Positions 12,220 to 22,414 of a DNA stretch of 64,000 bases are shown here, piece by piece. The stretch spans positions 1,612,001 to 1,676,000 of the forward strand of contig NZ_RBAN01000001.1 in the NCBI RefSeq assembly GCF_003626655.1. Reading direction: 5' to 3'. The translations under genes were made by a program, and so were the position numbers. The notes under the pieces were generated by a model. That model did not search any database and had not been told where the DNA came from. It saw only the letters and a program-made list of their open reading frames with translations. The DNA is from Micromonospora costi. Its GTDB lineage: Bacteria; Actinomycetota; Actinomycetes; Mycobacteriales; Micromonosporaceae. Numbering within the stretch: position 1 is the stretch's first letter; each line of letters opens with the position of its first letter.

Positions 12220-15006
12220 GTGACCGACCAGCACGACCACGACGGCCCCGACGCCGCCCTGCGAGCCGACATCCGCCGCCTCGGCACCCTGCTCGGCCAG
12301 ACACTGGCCCGCCAGGAGGGCCGCCCCCTGCTCGACCTGGTCGAGGAGATCCGCGCGCTGGTGCGCTCCGACGCCCCGACCGCCGCGCAGCGACTGGCCA
12401 CGCTCGACGTCACGACCGGCACCAAGCTGGCCCGGGCGTTCTCCACCTACTTCCACCTCGCGAACATCACCGAGCAGGTGCACCGCGCCCGCGACCTGCG
12501 GCGGCGCCGGGCGGTACACGGTGGCTGGCTGGACCAGGCGGCCAAGATGATCGCCGAGCGCGGGGTGCCGGCCGAGGAGATCGCCTCGGTGGCCCGCCGG
12601 CTGGCGGTCCGGCCGGTCTTCACGGCACATCCCACCGAGGCGGCCCGCCGGTCGATCCTGTCGAAGCTGCGCGCGATCGCCGACGAGCTGGACGCCGAGA
12701 CCGCGAACGCGATCCTCTACGGCGCGAGCGACGAGGGCCCCGCCAACCGCCGGCTCGCCGAGCTGCTGGACCTCATGTGGCAGACCGACGAGCTGCGGCT
12801 GGACCGGCCCGACCCCACCGACGAGGCGCGCAACGCCATCTACTACCTCCGCGACCTGTACGCCGAGGCCGCCCCGCAGGTCCTCGACGACCTCGCGGAC
12901 ACGCTCCGCACGCTCGGCGTGGAGACGTCGCCGACCGCCCGCCCGCTGACCTTCGGCACCTGGATCGGCGGCGACCGGGACGGCAACCCGTTCGTCACCC
13001 CGACCGTCACCCGGGAGGTGCTGCGGATCCAGCACGAGCACGGCATCCAGGCCACCGAGTCGGCGATGGAGCACCTCATCAACGAGGTGTCCGTGTCCCG
13101 CCGGCTGCGCGGGGTGTCGCTGGACCTCTCGGCCAGCCTCGCCGCCGACCTGGACGCTCTGCCCGAGGTGGCGCCCCGGTTCCGCCGGGTCAACGCCGAG
13201 GAGCCGTACCGGCTCAAGGCACGTTGCGTGAAGGCCAAGCTCGCCAACACCCGCGAGCGGCTGCGCCAGGGCACCCCGCACGTGCCGGGCCGGGACTACC
13301 GCGGCTCCGCCGAGCTGATCGCCGACCTGGAGCTGCTGCGGGCCTCACTCGCCCGCAACTCGGGTCAGCTCACCGCCGTCGGCCGGCTCGCGTCCACCAT
13401 CCGCACCGTGTCCGCGTTCGGCCTGCACCTGGCGACCATGGACGTCCGGGAGCACGCCGAGGCTCACCACGCCGTGCTGGCCCAGCTCTACGGGGCCGTC
13501 GGCGAGGTGTCCGACTACCCGTCGCTGACCCGGCTGGAGCGCACCAAGCTGCTCGCCGACGAGCTGGCCGGTCGCCGGCCGCTCTCCACCCTGGACACCC
13601 CACTCACCGAGGCGGCCCGCAAGACGTTCGACGTGTTCGGCACGATCCGCGAGGCGCAGGACCGGTTCGGCGACGAGGTCATCGAGTCGTACATCATCTC
13701 GATGACACTCGGCGTGGACGATGTCCTGGCCGCCGTGGTGCTCGCCCGCGAGGCCGGCCTTGTGGACGTGCACAGCGGCCGCGCGCGGGTCGGCTTCGTC
13801 CCGCTGCTGGAGACCCCGGCCGAACTCAACGCCGGCGGCGACCTCCTCGACGAGCTGCTGTCGCTGCCCGCGTACCGGGCCCTGGTCGCCGCGCGCGGCG
13901 ACGTGCAGGAGGTCATGCTCGGCTACTCCGACTCCAACAAGGAGGCGGGGATCACCACCAGCCAGTGGTCGATCCACCGGGCGCAGCGTGCGCTGCGGGA
14001 CGTGGCGGCCCGGCACGGGGTGCACCTGCGGCTCTTCCACGGCCGCGGTGGCACGGTCGGGCGCGGAGGCGGGCCCACGCACGAGGCGATCCTGGCCCAG
14101 CCGTACGGCACCCTGGACGGCGCCATCAAGGTGACCGAGCAGGGCGAGGTGATCTCCGACAAGTACACCCTGCCGTCGCTGGCCCGGGAGAACCTGGAGT
14201 TGACCCTGGCCGCGGTGCTGCAGGCCACCCTGCTGCACACCGCGCCCCGGCAGCCCGCCGAGATGCTGGAGCGCTGGGACGCCACCATGGACGTGGTCTC
14301 CGAGGCGGCCTTCCGCTCGTACCGCTCGCTCGTGGAGGACCCGGACCTGCCCGCGTACTTCTGGGCGTCCACCCCCACCGAGCTGCTGGGCGCGCTCAAC
14401 ATCGGCTCCCGCCCGGCGAAGCGGCCGAACACGGGCGCCGGCCTGGCGGGGTTGCGGGCCATCCCGTGGGTGTTCGGGTGGACGCAGACGCGGCAGATCG
14501 TCCCGGGCTGGTTCGGCGTCGGCTCCGGCCTGGCGGCCGCACGCGAGGCGGGTCTGGCCGACGTCCTGGCCGAGATGCACCGCAACTGGCACTTCTTCCG
14601 GACGTTCCTGTCCAACGTGGAGATGATGCTCACCAAGACCGACCTGACCATCGCCCGCCGGTACGTCGAGACCCTGGTGCCGAAGAAGCTCCACCCGATC
14701 TTCGCGATGATCGAGGAGGAGTACGAGCGGACCAAGCGCGAGGTGCTGGCCGTGACCGCCTCTCCCGCGCTGCTGGAGAACTCACCGGTCCTCCAGCGCA
14801 CCCTGGCGGTGCGGGACACCTACCTGGAGCCGCTGCACCACCTCCAGGTGGCGCTGCTGCGGCAGTACCGGGACTCCGGCGCCGCCGGTCGGGCGGTCGC
14901 CACGGCGCCGGGCGGCCGCCGCGCGCCGAGCGACGGTACGGCCCTGGAGCGCGCCCTGCTCACGACGGTCAACGGCATCGCCGCCGGCATGCGCAACACG
15001 GGCTGA
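12220..15006 (+). CDS. ppc: Phosphoenolpyruvate carboxylase
   Basis: This 928-residue enzyme adds bicarbonate to PEP to make oxaloacetate, the main anaplerotic step. The catalytic [12 protein letters not shown] region has His137; the [12 protein letters not shown] loop, the [14 protein letters not shown] motif (606-619) and the [11 protein letters not shown] segment are all present. Length and order match the bacterial family. The GTG start has a good site AAGGAG about 8 bases upstream. The gene is monocistronic, with a long palindrome at its 3' side facing the next, convergent gene. The opposite reaction is served by pckG in the same window. Confidence 0.97.
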   Translation: MTDQHDHDGPDAALRADIRRLGTLLGQTLARQEGRPLLDLVEEIRALVRSDAPTAAQRLATLDVTTGTKLARAFSTYFHLANITEQVHRARDLRRRRAVHGGWLDQAAKMIAERGVPAEEIASVARRLAVRPVFTAHPTEAARRSILSKLRAIADELDAETANAILYGASDEGPANRRLAELLDLMWQTDELRLDRPDPTDEARNAIYYLRDLYAEAAPQVLDDLADTLRTLGVETSPTARPLTFGTWIGGDRDGNPFVTPTVTREVLRIQHEHGIQATESAMEHLINEVSVSRRLRGVSLDLSASLAADLDALPEVAPRFRRVNAEEPYRLKARCVKAKLANTRERLRQGTPHVPGRDYRGSAELIADLELLRASLARNSGQLTAVGRLASTIRTVSAFGLHLATMDVREHAEAHHAVLAQLYGAVGEVSDYPSLTRLERTKLLADELAGRRPLSTLDTPLTEAARKTFDVFGTIREAQDRFGDEVIESYIISMTLGVDDVLAAVVLAREAGLVDVHSGRARVGFVPLLETPAELNAGGDLLDELLSLPAYRALVAARGDVQEVMLGYSDSNKEAGITTSQWSIHRAQRALRDVAARHGVHLRLFHGRGGTVGRGGGPTHEAILAQPYGTLDGAIKVTEQGEVISDKYTLPSLARENLELTLAAVLQATLLHTAPRQPAEMLERWDATMDVVSEAAFRSYRSLVEDPDLPAYFWASTPTELLGALNIGSRPAKRPNTGAGLAGLRAIPWVFGWTQTRQIVPGWFGVGSGLAAAREAGLADVLAEMHRNWHFFRTFLSNVEMMLTKTDLTIARRYVETLVPKKLHPIFAMIEEEYERTKREVLAVTASPALLENSPVLQRTLAVRDTYLEPLHHLQVALLRQYRDSGAAGRAVATAPGGRRAPSDGTALERALLTTVNGIAAGMRNTG

Positions 15007-15057
15007 GCCTCTCGCGCCCGAGGCTGTGGCGCGCTTCCCTGGGCGGGCATCACGTCG

Positions 15058-15109
15058 GTGAGCCTGATGACTGTGCGGCATAGTGATGCCTCTGAGTCAT
15101 CAGGCTCAC
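15058..15109. repeat. Double-stem inverted repeat between convergent genes
   Basis: Perfect 15-bp arms GTGAGCCTGATGACT (15058-15072) and its complement (15095-15109) enclose a second hairpin GGCAT-agtg-ATGCC (15077-15090). It lies between ppc and the convergent membrane gene, where it could terminate both transcripts, although it lacks a T-run. It fits the general design of the window's other intergenic palindromes. Confidence 0.85.
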
Positions 15110-15163
15110 GGGGATGTCGGTCTACCGGCCCTCGACGGGCGGTCGGGGACGACCGGCGGCGAG

Positions 15164-15994
15164 TCAGAAGTCGCCGCCTCCGAAGTCACCGCCACCGAAG
15201 TCGCCACCCCCGAAGTCGCCGCCACCGAAACCGCCGTAGTCACCGCCGCCGTAGTCGCCACCGAAGTCCGCGGCCTGTGCCTGGTCCCCGCCGTAGTCGC
15301 CGCCCTGGTCGCCGTAGTCGCCCTGGTCACCCTGGTCGGCCCCGTCGGAGAAGCCCTCCTGGTAGCCGGCGTCGTAGCCGTAGCCCGGGTCGGCGAAGGC
15401 CGGCGAGAAGAGGGCGTCGGCGATCAGCATGCCGCCGAGCACGCCGGCGCCGGCGCCGAGCGCGGTCTTCCACCACGGCGTCGAGTACCAGCCGGCCGGA
15501 ACCGGACGCCCCTGGAACCGCCCACCCGGGTAGTAGTAGGGCGTGTCGCGCCCCGGCTGGGGGCCGGCCTTGAACGTCTGCCCCTGCACCTGCACCTGGC
15601 GCTCCCGGGTGAGCTGGCCGGTGCCCGCGGCCGCGGCCAGCGGCGGCAGGTCGGGGCCGGGATCGATGCCGAGCGCGACCCGGGCCGCCCGGGTGTAGGT
15701 GAGACCCTCCAGCGCGGTCTCCCGGGCCAGCCGGAACTGGTGCACCGTACGGGCCTGTTCGAGCTGGCTGCCGGCGGCGTTGTACCGCTCGCCCGCGTCG
15801 ACCAGCGCCTGCCGCACGGCCGGCTCGTCGCCGTGCAGGTTCATCACCTGGCCGCCCAGCCGCTCGTACCAGCGCTGGGCCTCCGCCCGCGCGTCCGCGA
15901 GCTCACGGGCCGCCCGCGCGGCGCTCTCGCGCCGCCACCAGAGCACCGCGGCGGCCACCAGCGCCACCAGGACGACCACCAGCAGAAGTTTCAT
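15164..15994 (-). CDS. Membrane-anchored protein with Gly/Asp/Phe repeat tail
   Basis: The ATG at 15994 gives 276 residues that start directly with a membrane segment (MKLLLVVVLVALVAAAVLWW). A helical domain follows (about 25-130), then a basic Pro/Tyr linker, a second hydrophobic stretch near 185-205, and a low-complexity tail of about 70 residues with repeats such as GGGDFGGGDF. Similar repeat tails occur in TPM-type and other membrane proteins of actinobacteria, but no enzymatic motif is visible. It is divergent from rmuC with 54 bp between starts. The function is unknown; the tail may mediate self-association. Confidence 0.75.
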   Translation of the reverse strand: MKLLLVVVLVALVAAAVLWWRRESAARAARELADARAEAQRWYERLGGQVMNLHGDEPAVRQALVDAGERYNAAGSQLEQARTVHQFRLARETALEGLTYTRAARVALGIDPGPDLPPLAAAAGTGQLTRERQVQVQGQTFKAGPQPGRDTPYYYPGGRFQGRPVPAGWYSTPWWKTALGAGAGVLGGMLIADALFSPAFADPGYGYDAGYQEGFSDGADQGDQGDYGDQGGDYGGDQAQAADFGGDYGGGDYGGFGGGDFGGGDFGGGDFGGGDF

Positions 15995-16048
15995 GACCAC
16001 GACGGTACCCACGCCCGCAAAGTCGTACCCGTTTGGCAAGCTTCAGTG

Positions 16049-17212
16049 ATGGACTTCCCGACGCTGGCCGTGGTGGTGGTCTGTCTCGGCGCCGGCGGCG
16101 CGGCGGGCTGGCTCGCCGCCCGGTCCCGTTCCGCGGCCGAGATCGCCCGGCTGGACGCGACCCTGCGTGCCACGCGGGAGGGCGAGGGGCGGCTGGAGCA
16201 GTCCATGCGGGCTCTCAGCTACGAGGCGACCGCCCAGTCGCAGGAGGCGGTGGCCCGGGCGGTCGCACCGCTGCACGAGACCCTGCGCCGCTACGAGCAG
16301 CGGGTGGCCGAGTTGGAACGTGACCGGGTCGACGCGTACGCCGAGCTGCGCGAGCAGGTCCGCTCGATGAGCGTGGTCTCCGGCGAGCTGCGCACCGAGA
16401 CGAAGCAGCTCGTGGCCGCCCTGCGCGCGCCGCAGGTCCGGGGGCGCTGGGGTGAGCACCAGCTGCGCCGGATCGTCGAGGCGGCCGGCATGCTGGAGCA
16501 CTGCGACTTCTCCGAGCAGGTCACGGCGGCCACCGACCACCAGGGCGTCCGCCCCGATCTGGTGGTCCGGTTGCACGGCGGCCGGTCGGTGGTGGTCGAC
16601 GCCAAGGCGCCGTTCGACGCCTACCTGACGGCCATGGAGGCCCGCGACGAGCGCGGCCGCGACACCCACCTCGACGCGCACGCGCGTCACCTGCGCGCCC
16701 ACGTCGACGCGTTGGCCGCCAAGACCTACTGGGCGGCGTTCGACAGCACGCCCGAGTTCGTGGTGCTGTTCGTCCCGGCCGACCCGTTCCTCGACGTGGC
16801 CCTCCAGCGCGACCCGACGCTGCTGGAGCACGCCTTCGCCCGCAACGTCGTCCTGGCCACCCCGGCCACGCTCGTGGCGCTGCTGCGCACCGTCGCCTAC
16901 TCGTGGCGGCAGGAGGCCCTCGCCCGCAACGCCGCGGCCGTGCACTCGCTGGCCCGCGAGCTGCACGGGCGGCTGGCCACCCTCGGCGACCACGTGGGCA
17001 AGCTCGGCTCGGCGCTGGGTGGCGCGGTGACCGCGTACAACCGGGCGGTCGGCTCGCTGGAGGCGCGGGTGCTGGTCAGCGCCCGCAAGCTCGCCGAGCT
17101 GGGCGTCTCCGACGAGGAGTTGGCCGCCCCCGCACAGATCGAGCTGGCGCCCCGGCAGCCGCAGGCCCCGGAGCTGGTCGACACGCCCGAGGGCGGCGTG
17201 TCGCCACGCTGA
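16049..17212 (+). CDS. rmuC: RmuC-family DNA recombination protein
   Basis: The 387-residue protein has an N-terminal membrane anchor (about 3-22), a coiled coil (about 25-120) and a PD-(D/E)XK nuclease-like RmuC domain with the typical RGRWGEHQLRRIVEAAGM, RPDLVVRL and VVDAKAPFDAYL segments. In E. coli RmuC limits inversions at short repeats, which is of interest here because the window is rich in inverted repeats (this link is inference). The ATG at 16049 is used; longer upstream frames run through the opposite-strand gene. It ends 14 bp before a convergent lipoprotein gene. Confidence 0.92.
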   Translation: MDFPTLAVVVVCLGAGGAAGWLAARSRSAAEIARLDATLRATREGEGRLEQSMRALSYEATAQSQEAVARAVAPLHETLRRYEQRVAELERDRVDAYAELREQVRSMSVVSGELRTETKQLVAALRAPQVRGRWGEHQLRRIVEAAGMLEHCDFSEQVTAATDHQGVRPDLVVRLHGGRSVVVDAKAPFDAYLTAMEARDERGRDTHLDAHARHLRAHVDALAAKTYWAAFDSTPEFVVLFVPADPFLDVALQRDPTLLEHAFARNVVLATPATLVALLRTVAYSWRQEALARNAAAVHSLARELHGRLATLGDHVGKLGSALGGAVTAYNRAVGSLEARVLVSARKLAELGVSDEELAAPAQIELAPRQPQAPELVDTPEGGVSPR

Positions 17213-17213
17213 C

Positions 17214-17225
17214 CCCTCAAGAGGG
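17214..17225. terminator. Small hairpin between convergent genes
   Basis: CCCTC-AA-GAGGG is a short self-complementary element in the 14-bp gap between rmuC and the convergent lipoprotein gene. It may serve as a weak bidirectional terminator. Confidence 0.35.
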
Positions 17226-17226
17226 C

Positions 17227-17688
17227 TCAGGCGCGCCGCGCGGTCTCCACGACGAACGGCGTGCCCTGCTGGCAGGTCGTCATCATGCCCGGCTTCGGGC
17301 GGCCGCTGACGGTCACCGTCGCGCCCGCGGTGAGGACGTCCCTCGGCCCGCCGATGAGCAGGTAGTCGTCGAGCAGCACGCAGTTGGGCTCGACGCCCGC
17401 CACGACCGTGCCGGTCAGCGTGATCGCGCCGACCGGTGGCGGCAGGGTGGGGCCGCCGGGGCTCTTCGGCGGGACGGTCGGCCGCGCCGGCCCGGTCGGT
17501 GACGGCGCCGCGGTCGGGGGCGGCGTCGAGGTCGGGCCGGTCGGCGACGGTGTCGAAGGCTGGTCGGTCACCGGGGCTCCCGTCGACGTGGGGGTGGGGG
17601 CGGGCGTGCCCGTGCCGTCCGGGTCGCCGCAGGCGCTCAGCGCTGCGGCGGCGACCACGGCGACGGCGACGAGCCGAAGGGTCCTCAT
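17227..17688 (-). CDS. Small lipoprotein with a Thr/Pro-rich linker
   Basis: The 153-residue protein begins with a lipoprotein signal peptide (lipobox ALSAC, cysteine near 20). Next is a Thr/Pro/Ser-rich linker of about 60 residues, typical of surface-exposed actinobacterial lipoproteins, and a small C-terminal domain of about 70 residues with two cysteines (PNCVLLDDYLL and MMTTCQQG). The C-terminal domain looks like a small beta fold, perhaps OB-like, with repeated VTVSG and TLTGTV strands. It follows ispH on the same strand (43-bp gap). No function can be assigned. Confidence 0.8.
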   Translation of the reverse strand: MRTLRLVAVAVVAAAALSACGDPDGTGTPAPTPTSTGAPVTDQPSTPSPTGPTSTPPPTAAPSPTGPARPTVPPKSPGGPTLPPPVGAITLTGTVVAGVEPNCVLLDDYLLIGGPRDVLTAGATVTVSGRPKPGMMTTCQQGTPFVVETARRA

Positions 17689-17731
17689 ACCGGTATCGGA
17701 CGCGCGGGGGGCGCCGGCCGTTCCGCGCCGG

Positions 17732-18721
17732 TCAGCCGCGGGCCGCGGCGGCCGCCCGCATGTCCCGCTTGAGCTCCTGCGGCAGCGAGAAGGTCAGCCG
17801 CTCGTTGGCGGTCGTGACCTCGTCCACGTCGGTGAACCCCCGCTCGGCGAGGTGCGCGAGCACCTCCTCGACCAGTTCCTCCGGCACGCTCGCCCCGGAG
17901 GTCAGGCCGACCGTACGCGCGCCGGCGAGCCAGGCGTCGTCGATCTCGTGCGCGAAGTCGACGAGGTGACCGGCGCGCGAGCCGGCGTCCAGCGCCACCT
18001 CGACGAGGCGGACGGAGTTCGACGAGTTGCAGGAGCCCACCACGATCATCACGTCACACTCGGGCGCGATCTGCTTGACCACGTGCTGCCGGTTGGAGGT
18101 GGCGTAGCAGATGTCGTCGCTGGGCGGCGACTGGAGCATGGGCAGCCGCTTCCGGAGGCGGGCGACCGTCTCCAGCGTCTCGTCCACCGACAGGGTCGTC
18201 TGGGACAGCCAGACCACCTTGTCCGGATCGCGGACGGTGATCGTGTCGGCGGCCTCGGGGCCGTCGACGAGCTGGATGTGCTCGGGGGCCTCGCCGGAGG
18301 TGCCGATGACCTCCTCGTGGCCCTCGTGGCCGATCAGGAGGATGTCGTAGTCCTCGGCGGCGAACCGCTTCGCCTCCTGGTGCACCTTCGTGACCAGCGG
18401 GCAGGTCGCGTCGATGGCCTTCAGCGAGCGCGTCTTCGCCTGCTCGTAGACCTCGGGGGCCACCCCGTGCGCCGAGAAGATGACGGTGGCGCCCTCCGGC
18501 ACCTCCTCGTTCTCCTCCACGAAGATCGCGCCCTGCGCCTCCAGCGTCCGCACCACGTGCCTGTTGTGCACGATCTGCTTGCGCACGTAGATCGGGGCGC
18601 CGTAGAGCTTGAGCGCCTCCTCCACGGTCTGCACCGCGCGGTCGACGCCCGCGCAGTAGCCGCGGGGCTTGGCCAGGAGGACGCGCTTGCCGGTCCGCGA
18701 AGTCGCTTCAGCCTGAGTCAC
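17732..18721 (-). CDS. ispH: 4-hydroxy-3-methylbut-2-enyl diphosphate reductase (IspH)
   Basis: IspH is the last enzyme of the MEP isoprenoid pathway and forms IPP and DMAPP with a 4Fe-4S cluster. The three cluster cysteines are visible at C23 (GYCAGVDRA), C107 (DATCPLV) and C205 ([11 protein letters not shown]), spaced as in the E. coli enzyme. The [15 protein letters not shown] and GSCNSSNS motifs are also intact. The GTG at 18721 gives 329 residues; the longer upstream frame starts with a poly-Gly stretch and is not family sequence. It is divergent from xseA, with a repeat element between them. The product would feed the cis-prenyltransferase at 33822. Confidence 0.95.
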   Translation of the reverse strand: MTQAEATSRTGKRVLLAKPRGYCAGVDRAVQTVEEALKLYGAPIYVRKQIVHNRHVVRTLEAQGAIFVEENEEVPEGATVIFSAHGVAPEVYEQAKTRSLKAIDATCPLVTKVHQEAKRFAAEDYDILLIGHEGHEEVIGTSGEAPEHIQLVDGPEAADTITVRDPDKVVWLSQTTLSVDETLETVARLRKRLPMLQSPPSDDICYATSNRQHVVKQIAPECDVMIVVGSCNSSNSVRLVEVALDAGSRAGHLVDFAHEIDDAWLAGARTVGLTSGASVPEELVEEVLAHLAERGFTDVDEVTTANERLTFSLPQELKRDMRAAAAARG

Positions 18722-18820
18722 CCGCCCATCGTACGTGCCGGGCGGGAACCCGACATCGGCTGCGACCCTCACCAGGCCCCCACCCCCACCCACCCACCCC
18801 CCGGCCCCGCCCTCGGTCGC

Positions 18821-18878
18821 GTGATCAAGAGGTTTCCGTCAGGACACGCGCCCCCGCTGACGCAAACTTCTTGATCAC
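18821..18878. repeat. Intergenic inverted repeat, GATC-type copy 2
   Basis: Arms of 22 nt (18821-18842 and 18857-18878; left arm starts GTGATCAAGAGGTTT) match at 20 of 22 positions. The arms are nearly the same as those at 2849-2904, but the loop is unrelated. It lies 24 bp upstream of the xseA start in a divergent promoter gap, so it may be transcribed as part of a leader or bind a protein. Confidence 0.85.
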
Positions 18879-18902
18879 GGCGACTGTCCGTAGGGTGGGC
18901 GG

Positions 18903-20123
18903 GTGAGCACGGGTGAGGTGGGACGCAGCACGTCCGAGGAGCCGTGGCCGGTCCGGGTGGTCAGCCAGAAGGTCGGCGCCTGGATCGCCCGGCTCGGCTG
19001 GGTGTGGGTCGACGGGCAGGTGGCGCAGATCAGCCGCCGTCCCGGGGCCACCACCGTCTTCCTCACCCTGCGCGACCCGTCGGCCGACCTCAGCCTGACC
19101 GTCACGACCAACCGGGACGTCCTGGACGCGGGCGCGCCGGAGCTGCGCGAGGGCGCGCGGGTGGTGCTGCACGCCAAGCCCGAGTTCTACGCGGCCCGCG
19201 GCACGCTGAGCCTGCGCGCCGACGAGATCCGCCAGGTGGGTCTCGGTGAGCTGCTGGCGCGGCTGGAGAAGCTCAAGAAGCTGCTCGCCGCCGAGGGGCT
19301 GTTCGACCGGGCCCGCAAGCGCCGCCCGCCGTTCCTGCCCAATCGCATCGGGCTGATCACGGGCCGGGCCTCGGCGGCCGAGCGGGACGTGCTCACCAAC
19401 GCCCGCCGCCGCTGGCCGGCCGTGGAGTTCCGCACGGTCAACGTGGCCGTGCAGGGCCCGAGCGCCGTGCCGCAGATCGTCGACGCGCTCAAGGTGCTCG
19501 ACGCGGACCCCACCATCGACGTCATCGTCATCGCCCGCGGCGGCGGCAGCATCGAGGACCTGCTCCCCTTCTCCGACGAGGCGCTCTGCCGGGCGGTCTT
19601 CGCCTGCCGCACCCCGGTGGTCAGCGCGATCGGCCACGAGACCGACGCACCGCTGCTCGACTACGTCGCCGACGTGCGCGCCTCGACGCCCACCGACGCC
19701 GCCAAGCGCGTCGTACCCGACCTCACCGAGGAGGTACGCCTCATCGGCCAGGCCCGGCACCGGCTCGAACGCGCGGTGCGCAACCTGGTCGACCGCGAGG
19801 CGCACCGGCTCGACGGGCTGCGCTCGCGGCCGGTGCTGGCCCGCCCGCAGGTCATGATCGAGCAGCGGGCCGGCGACCTGACCGCGCTGCGGCAGCGGGC
19901 CGGACGTTGCCTGGACCACCGGCTGACCGCCGCCGAGGACGAGCTGCGGCACACGCTGGCGCGGCTGCGGGCGCTCTCGCCGGCGGCCACGCTGGACCGG
20001 GGGTACGCGATCGTCCAGCGCGCCGACGGTCACGTGGTGCGGGCCGCGTCCGAGGTGGGCAAGGGCGACCCGCTGCGGGTACGCCTCGCCGACGGAGAGC
20101 TGGCCGCGACGGTGGACGGATGA
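18903..20123 (+). CDS. xseA: Exodeoxyribonuclease VII large subunit
   Basis: XseA is the catalytic subunit of ExoVII, which degrades single-stranded DNA. The 406-residue protein has the N-terminal OB-fold ([14 protein letters not shown] onwards), the central nuclease domain with [15 protein letters not shown] and the SAIGHETD motif, and the long C-terminal coiled coil that binds XseB. The end (LDRGYAIV...GD.L.V.L.DG) is typical of the family. The GTG start lies just after an inverted repeat. It is followed by xseB after 22 bp, so the two form an operon. Confidence 0.95.
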   Translation: MSTGEVGRSTSEEPWPVRVVSQKVGAWIARLGWVWVDGQVAQISRRPGATTVFLTLRDPSADLSLTVTTNRDVLDAGAPELREGARVVLHAKPEFYAARGTLSLRADEIRQVGLGELLARLEKLKKLLAAEGLFDRARKRRPPFLPNRIGLITGRASAAERDVLTNARRRWPAVEFRTVNVAVQGPSAVPQIVDALKVLDADPTIDVIVIARGGGSIEDLLPFSDEALCRAVFACRTPVVSAIGHETDAPLLDYVADVRASTPTDAAKRVVPDLTEEVRLIGQARHRLERAVRNLVDREAHRLDGLRSRPVLARPQVMIEQRAGDLTALRQRAGRCLDHRLTAAEDELRHTLARLRALSPAATLDRGYAIVQRADGHVVRAASEVGKGDPLRVRLADGELAATVDG

Positions 20124-20145
20124 CGCCTGTGCTGGGATGGAGCCG

Positions 20146-20367
20146 ATGACTGACGAGACGAAGGCCGCACCTGACGAGCGGCTCAGCTACGAGCAGGCCC
20201 GCGCCGAGCTGGCGTCGGTGGTGGAGCGGCTGGAGGCCGGCGGCACGTCGCTGGAGGAGTCGCTGGCGCTCTGGGAGCGCGGCGAGGCCCTCGCGGTGAT
20301 CTGCCAGCGCTGGCTGGACGGCGCCCGCGCCCGCATCGACGCCGCCCGCCAGGACCAGGGTTCCTAA
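20146..20367 (+). CDS. xseB: Exodeoxyribonuclease VII small subunit
   Basis: The 73-residue protein has the full XseB signature: [20 protein letters not shown], then [15 protein letters not shown] and a final helix LDGARARI. Several copies wrap the coiled coil of XseA. The ATG at 20146 fits the family start (a GGAG lies just upstream), while the in-frame ATG at 20137 would add only three residues. It directly follows xseA, as expected, and ends just before a palindromic repeat facing a convergent lipoprotein gene. Confidence 0.93.
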   Translation: MTDETKAAPDERLSYEQARAELASVVERLEAGGTSLEESLALWERGEALAVICQRWLDGARARIDAARQDQGS

Positions 20368-20373
20368 CGACCT

Positions 20374-20448
20374 GTCGATCATGCAGTTATGGTGGGCGGA
20401 AGAGGGCGTTTTACGCCTTCTGTCCCCCACCACAACTGCATGATCGAC
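20374..20448. repeat. Intergenic inverted repeat, GATC-type copy 3, with inner hairpin
   Basis: Outer arms (20376-20396 starting CGATCATGCAGTTATGG, and 20426-20446) match at 20 of 21 positions. An inner GAGGGCG/CGCCTTC hairpin closes on TTTTA. It lies between the convergent xseB and lipoprotein genes and is well placed to end both transcripts. Its arm resembles those at 40888 and 41670. Confidence 0.85.
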
Positions 20449-20460
20449 GGGGAAATGGGG

Positions 20461-21315
20461 TCAGTTGAACAGGTTGTACAGCTCCGGCGGGGCCTCTACG
20501 ACCTGGTTTGCCGGCGGCTTCTGCGCGGCCGTGGCGTTGCCGTAGTCGGTGTAGGTGATCCGCACGTCCTGGGCCTTCGCCTGACCGGCCGCCGGGATCT
20601 GGAGCACGAGTTCGCTGAGCCGACCCTGCGGGTCCAGCTTCGCGGTGAACGGCACGGACTTCGCCTGCGGCCCGAGCGCCGTGATCACGTTGGCGTCCAG
20701 GGAGCCGGCCTCGGCGGCCTTCGACACGTCGATGGTGCCCGCGTACGCGCCGTCGCCGGTCTGCCGTACCTCGGTGATGCCCTGGGTGAGCACCTCGCTG
20801 CCGGCCGGGTCGAGCTTGTCGAAGTCGAAGCCGAGGTTGCGGTTGCCCTTGATCCGGGTCTGGTCGAGGTGCTGGTACTTGCCGAGGTTGAGGCCCTGCG
20901 TGCCGGGGATGCTGCCGGCCGCCTTGCCACCGAGGTCCACCTTCACCCAGCTGTCCGGACGGAAGTGGATCACGTCGAGGGTCATCGACAGGTCGGAGGA
21001 GGCGTCGCCGATCGACACCCGCATCCGGGCGCTCTGGCTCGGCTCGTGCACCTGCCCCTCGGCGGTGCTGCCGGCGCCGCTCATCGTGAACCGGAAGTTC
21101 CCGCTGCGGATCGCCTCCGTCGAGGCGAGCAGCGCCTGCTTGGCGTCACCGGCCGCCGGCGAGGCGCTGCCACTGGCCGTGGCCGTGGCTGCCCCAGAGG
21201 CGGTGACGGTCGGCGAGGCGGAGCTTCCCGGCGTACCGGACGCGGTGCAGGCGGCCACACCGGGCGTGAACAATGCGGCGGCCACCAGGCCGGCGCTCAG
21301 TCGTCGAAGAGTCAT
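20461..21315 (-). CDS. LppX/LprG-like lipoprotein
   Basis: The 284-residue protein has a lipoprotein signal (lipobox GVAAC, cysteine near 23), a Ser/Thr/Ala-rich linker, then a beta-rich domain of about 215 residues. The pattern (a STAEGQ.H strand, MTLDVIHF, DSWVKVDL, TVLTQGITEVR and a final PFTAKLDPQGRLSELVL) fits the LppX_LprAFG family, whose members carry lipids or glycolipids across the cell envelope. The ATG at 21315 places the signal peptide at the N-terminus; the upstream frame lacks one. A DUF4245 gene lies 183 bp upstream on the same strand. Confidence 0.82.
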   Translation of the reverse strand: MTLRRLSAGLVAAALFTPGVAACTASGTPGSSASPTVTASGAATATASGSASPAAGDAKQALLASTEAIRSGNFRFTMSGAGSTAEGQVHEPSQSARMRVSIGDASSDLSMTLDVIHFRPDSWVKVDLGGKAAGSIPGTQGLNLGKYQHLDQTRIKGNRNLGFDFDKLDPAGSEVLTQGITEVRQTGDGAYAGTIDVSKAAEAGSLDANVITALGPQAKSVPFTAKLDPQGRLSELVLQIPAAGQAKAQDVRITYTDYGNATAAQKPPANQVVEAPPELYNLFN

Positions 21316-21387
21316 CTGTGTCTCCCAGGAGGGTCGGCTCGCCCCTGTCTTGTTCCCTCCCACGGAGTCCGGCAATCACCCTGCTGC

Positions 21388-21448
21388 CGGTTTCCGGGGG
21401 TCTGCCCCGGAAAAGCGGAAACGGGGCGGCCACCGCCGCCCCGTTCCG
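21388..21448 (-). terminator. Two adjoining hairpins downstream of the DUF4245 gene
   Basis: TTTCCGGGG/CCCCGGAAA (21391-21413) and ACGGGGCGGC/GCCGCCCCGT (21421-21430 with 21435-21444) form two strong stem-loops in the gap between the DUF4245 gene and the lipoprotein gene. They could terminate the DUF4245 transcript and separate it from the lipoprotein promoter. Confidence 0.6.
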
Positions 21449-21498
21449 GTCGTCCCGATCTGCCCTTCTCGATTAGCCGGTGTGGGGGGCGTGGCGCG

Positions 21499-22266
21499 TC
21501 AGCGCAGCGAACCGGCGAGCTGGCGCAGCTCGCTCTCCCGGGCGTCGCCCACCACGATCACCGTCCGGCCCGGCTCCAGAAGCACCAGCGCCTGCTCGTT
21601 GGCCCGAGCGGTGTAGCGCTGCCAGTTCCGCCCGGCGAGGTCGGTCTGGCCCTGCGGCTGGGCCTGGTCGGTCAGCTCGGACGGCAGCAGCCGCTCGGCC
21701 GGCAGGTTGCTCTGCACCAGTTGGGCGCCCCGGCCCTCCGGCGTCAGGTAGCCGAGCCGCAGGTTCGCACCGCCGTCGACCGTCTGGTAGCGGGCGCTGA
21801 CCGTACGCCAGTCGTCGCCGAGGCCGGCCGGCTGGCTCACCGGGAAGGCGTTCGCGGCCTGCGCCTGCTCGATGGCGGGAGCCGGGTCGACCGCGTTCGC
21901 CTGGTCACCACCGAGGAACCCGCGGTAGAACGCCAGCAGCAGGGCGATGGGGACCAGCAGCACGAGCAGGGAGATCGCCATGTCCTTGGGCGACCGGTCG
22001 GACCGGCGCGCCTCAGCCGAGGGCGGCGGCGCCGGCGGGTCGATCTCTCCCGGCTCCCGCGTCACGGCCGGCGACCCGGCCCGCGCGGCGCCCGCGGGCT
22101 CGACGAGAGCCGCCTCACCCGTTCCCGGGACGAGAGCCGCGTCACCCGCCGGCCGGCCGGGAGCCGTGCCACCCGTCGGCTCGGCCAGGGCCGGCCCGCC
22201 GGCGGCATCGGGGCCGGTCGGAGTGGGGTCGGAGGGTACGCGATCGGCAGGCTGTGCGGGTTCCAC
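21499..22266 (-). CDS. DUF4245 membrane protein
   Basis: The 255-residue protein has a disordered Pro/Ala/Glu-rich cytoplasmic N-terminus (about 1-90), one membrane segment ([20 protein letters not shown], about 94-113) and an extracytoplasmic domain of about 140 residues. That last part matches DUF4245, a domain known only from actinobacteria, with the typical [16 protein letters not shown] start and [11 protein letters not shown]. It is divergent from glpX with about 150 bp between starts; DUF4245 genes are often next to glpX. The function is unknown. Confidence 0.85.
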   Translation of the reverse strand: MEPAQPADRVPSDPTPTGPDAAGGPALAEPTGGTAPGRPAGDAALVPGTGEAALVEPAGAARAGSPAVTREPGEIDPPAPPPSAEARRSDRSPKDMAISLLVLLVPIALLLAFYRGFLGGDQANAVDPAPAIEQAQAANAFPVSQPAGLGDDWRTVSARYQTVDGGANLRLGYLTPEGRGAQLVQSNLPAERLLPSELTDQAQPQGQTDLAGRNWQRYTARANEQALVLLEPGRTVIVVGDARESELRQLAGSLR

Positions 22267-22414
22267 CTCTCCATTCTGGCACCGCCCCGACCGGCGGTAT
22301 CCGGGCCATCACCGCCCCGCCCCGGCGCGCGGTCCGCCATCGTGTGAGGATCAGCGACAAAGCCGGCAGCCGATGGCGCCGGGCCACCCCGCAACGTCGC
22401 GAGGAGGAGCCGTC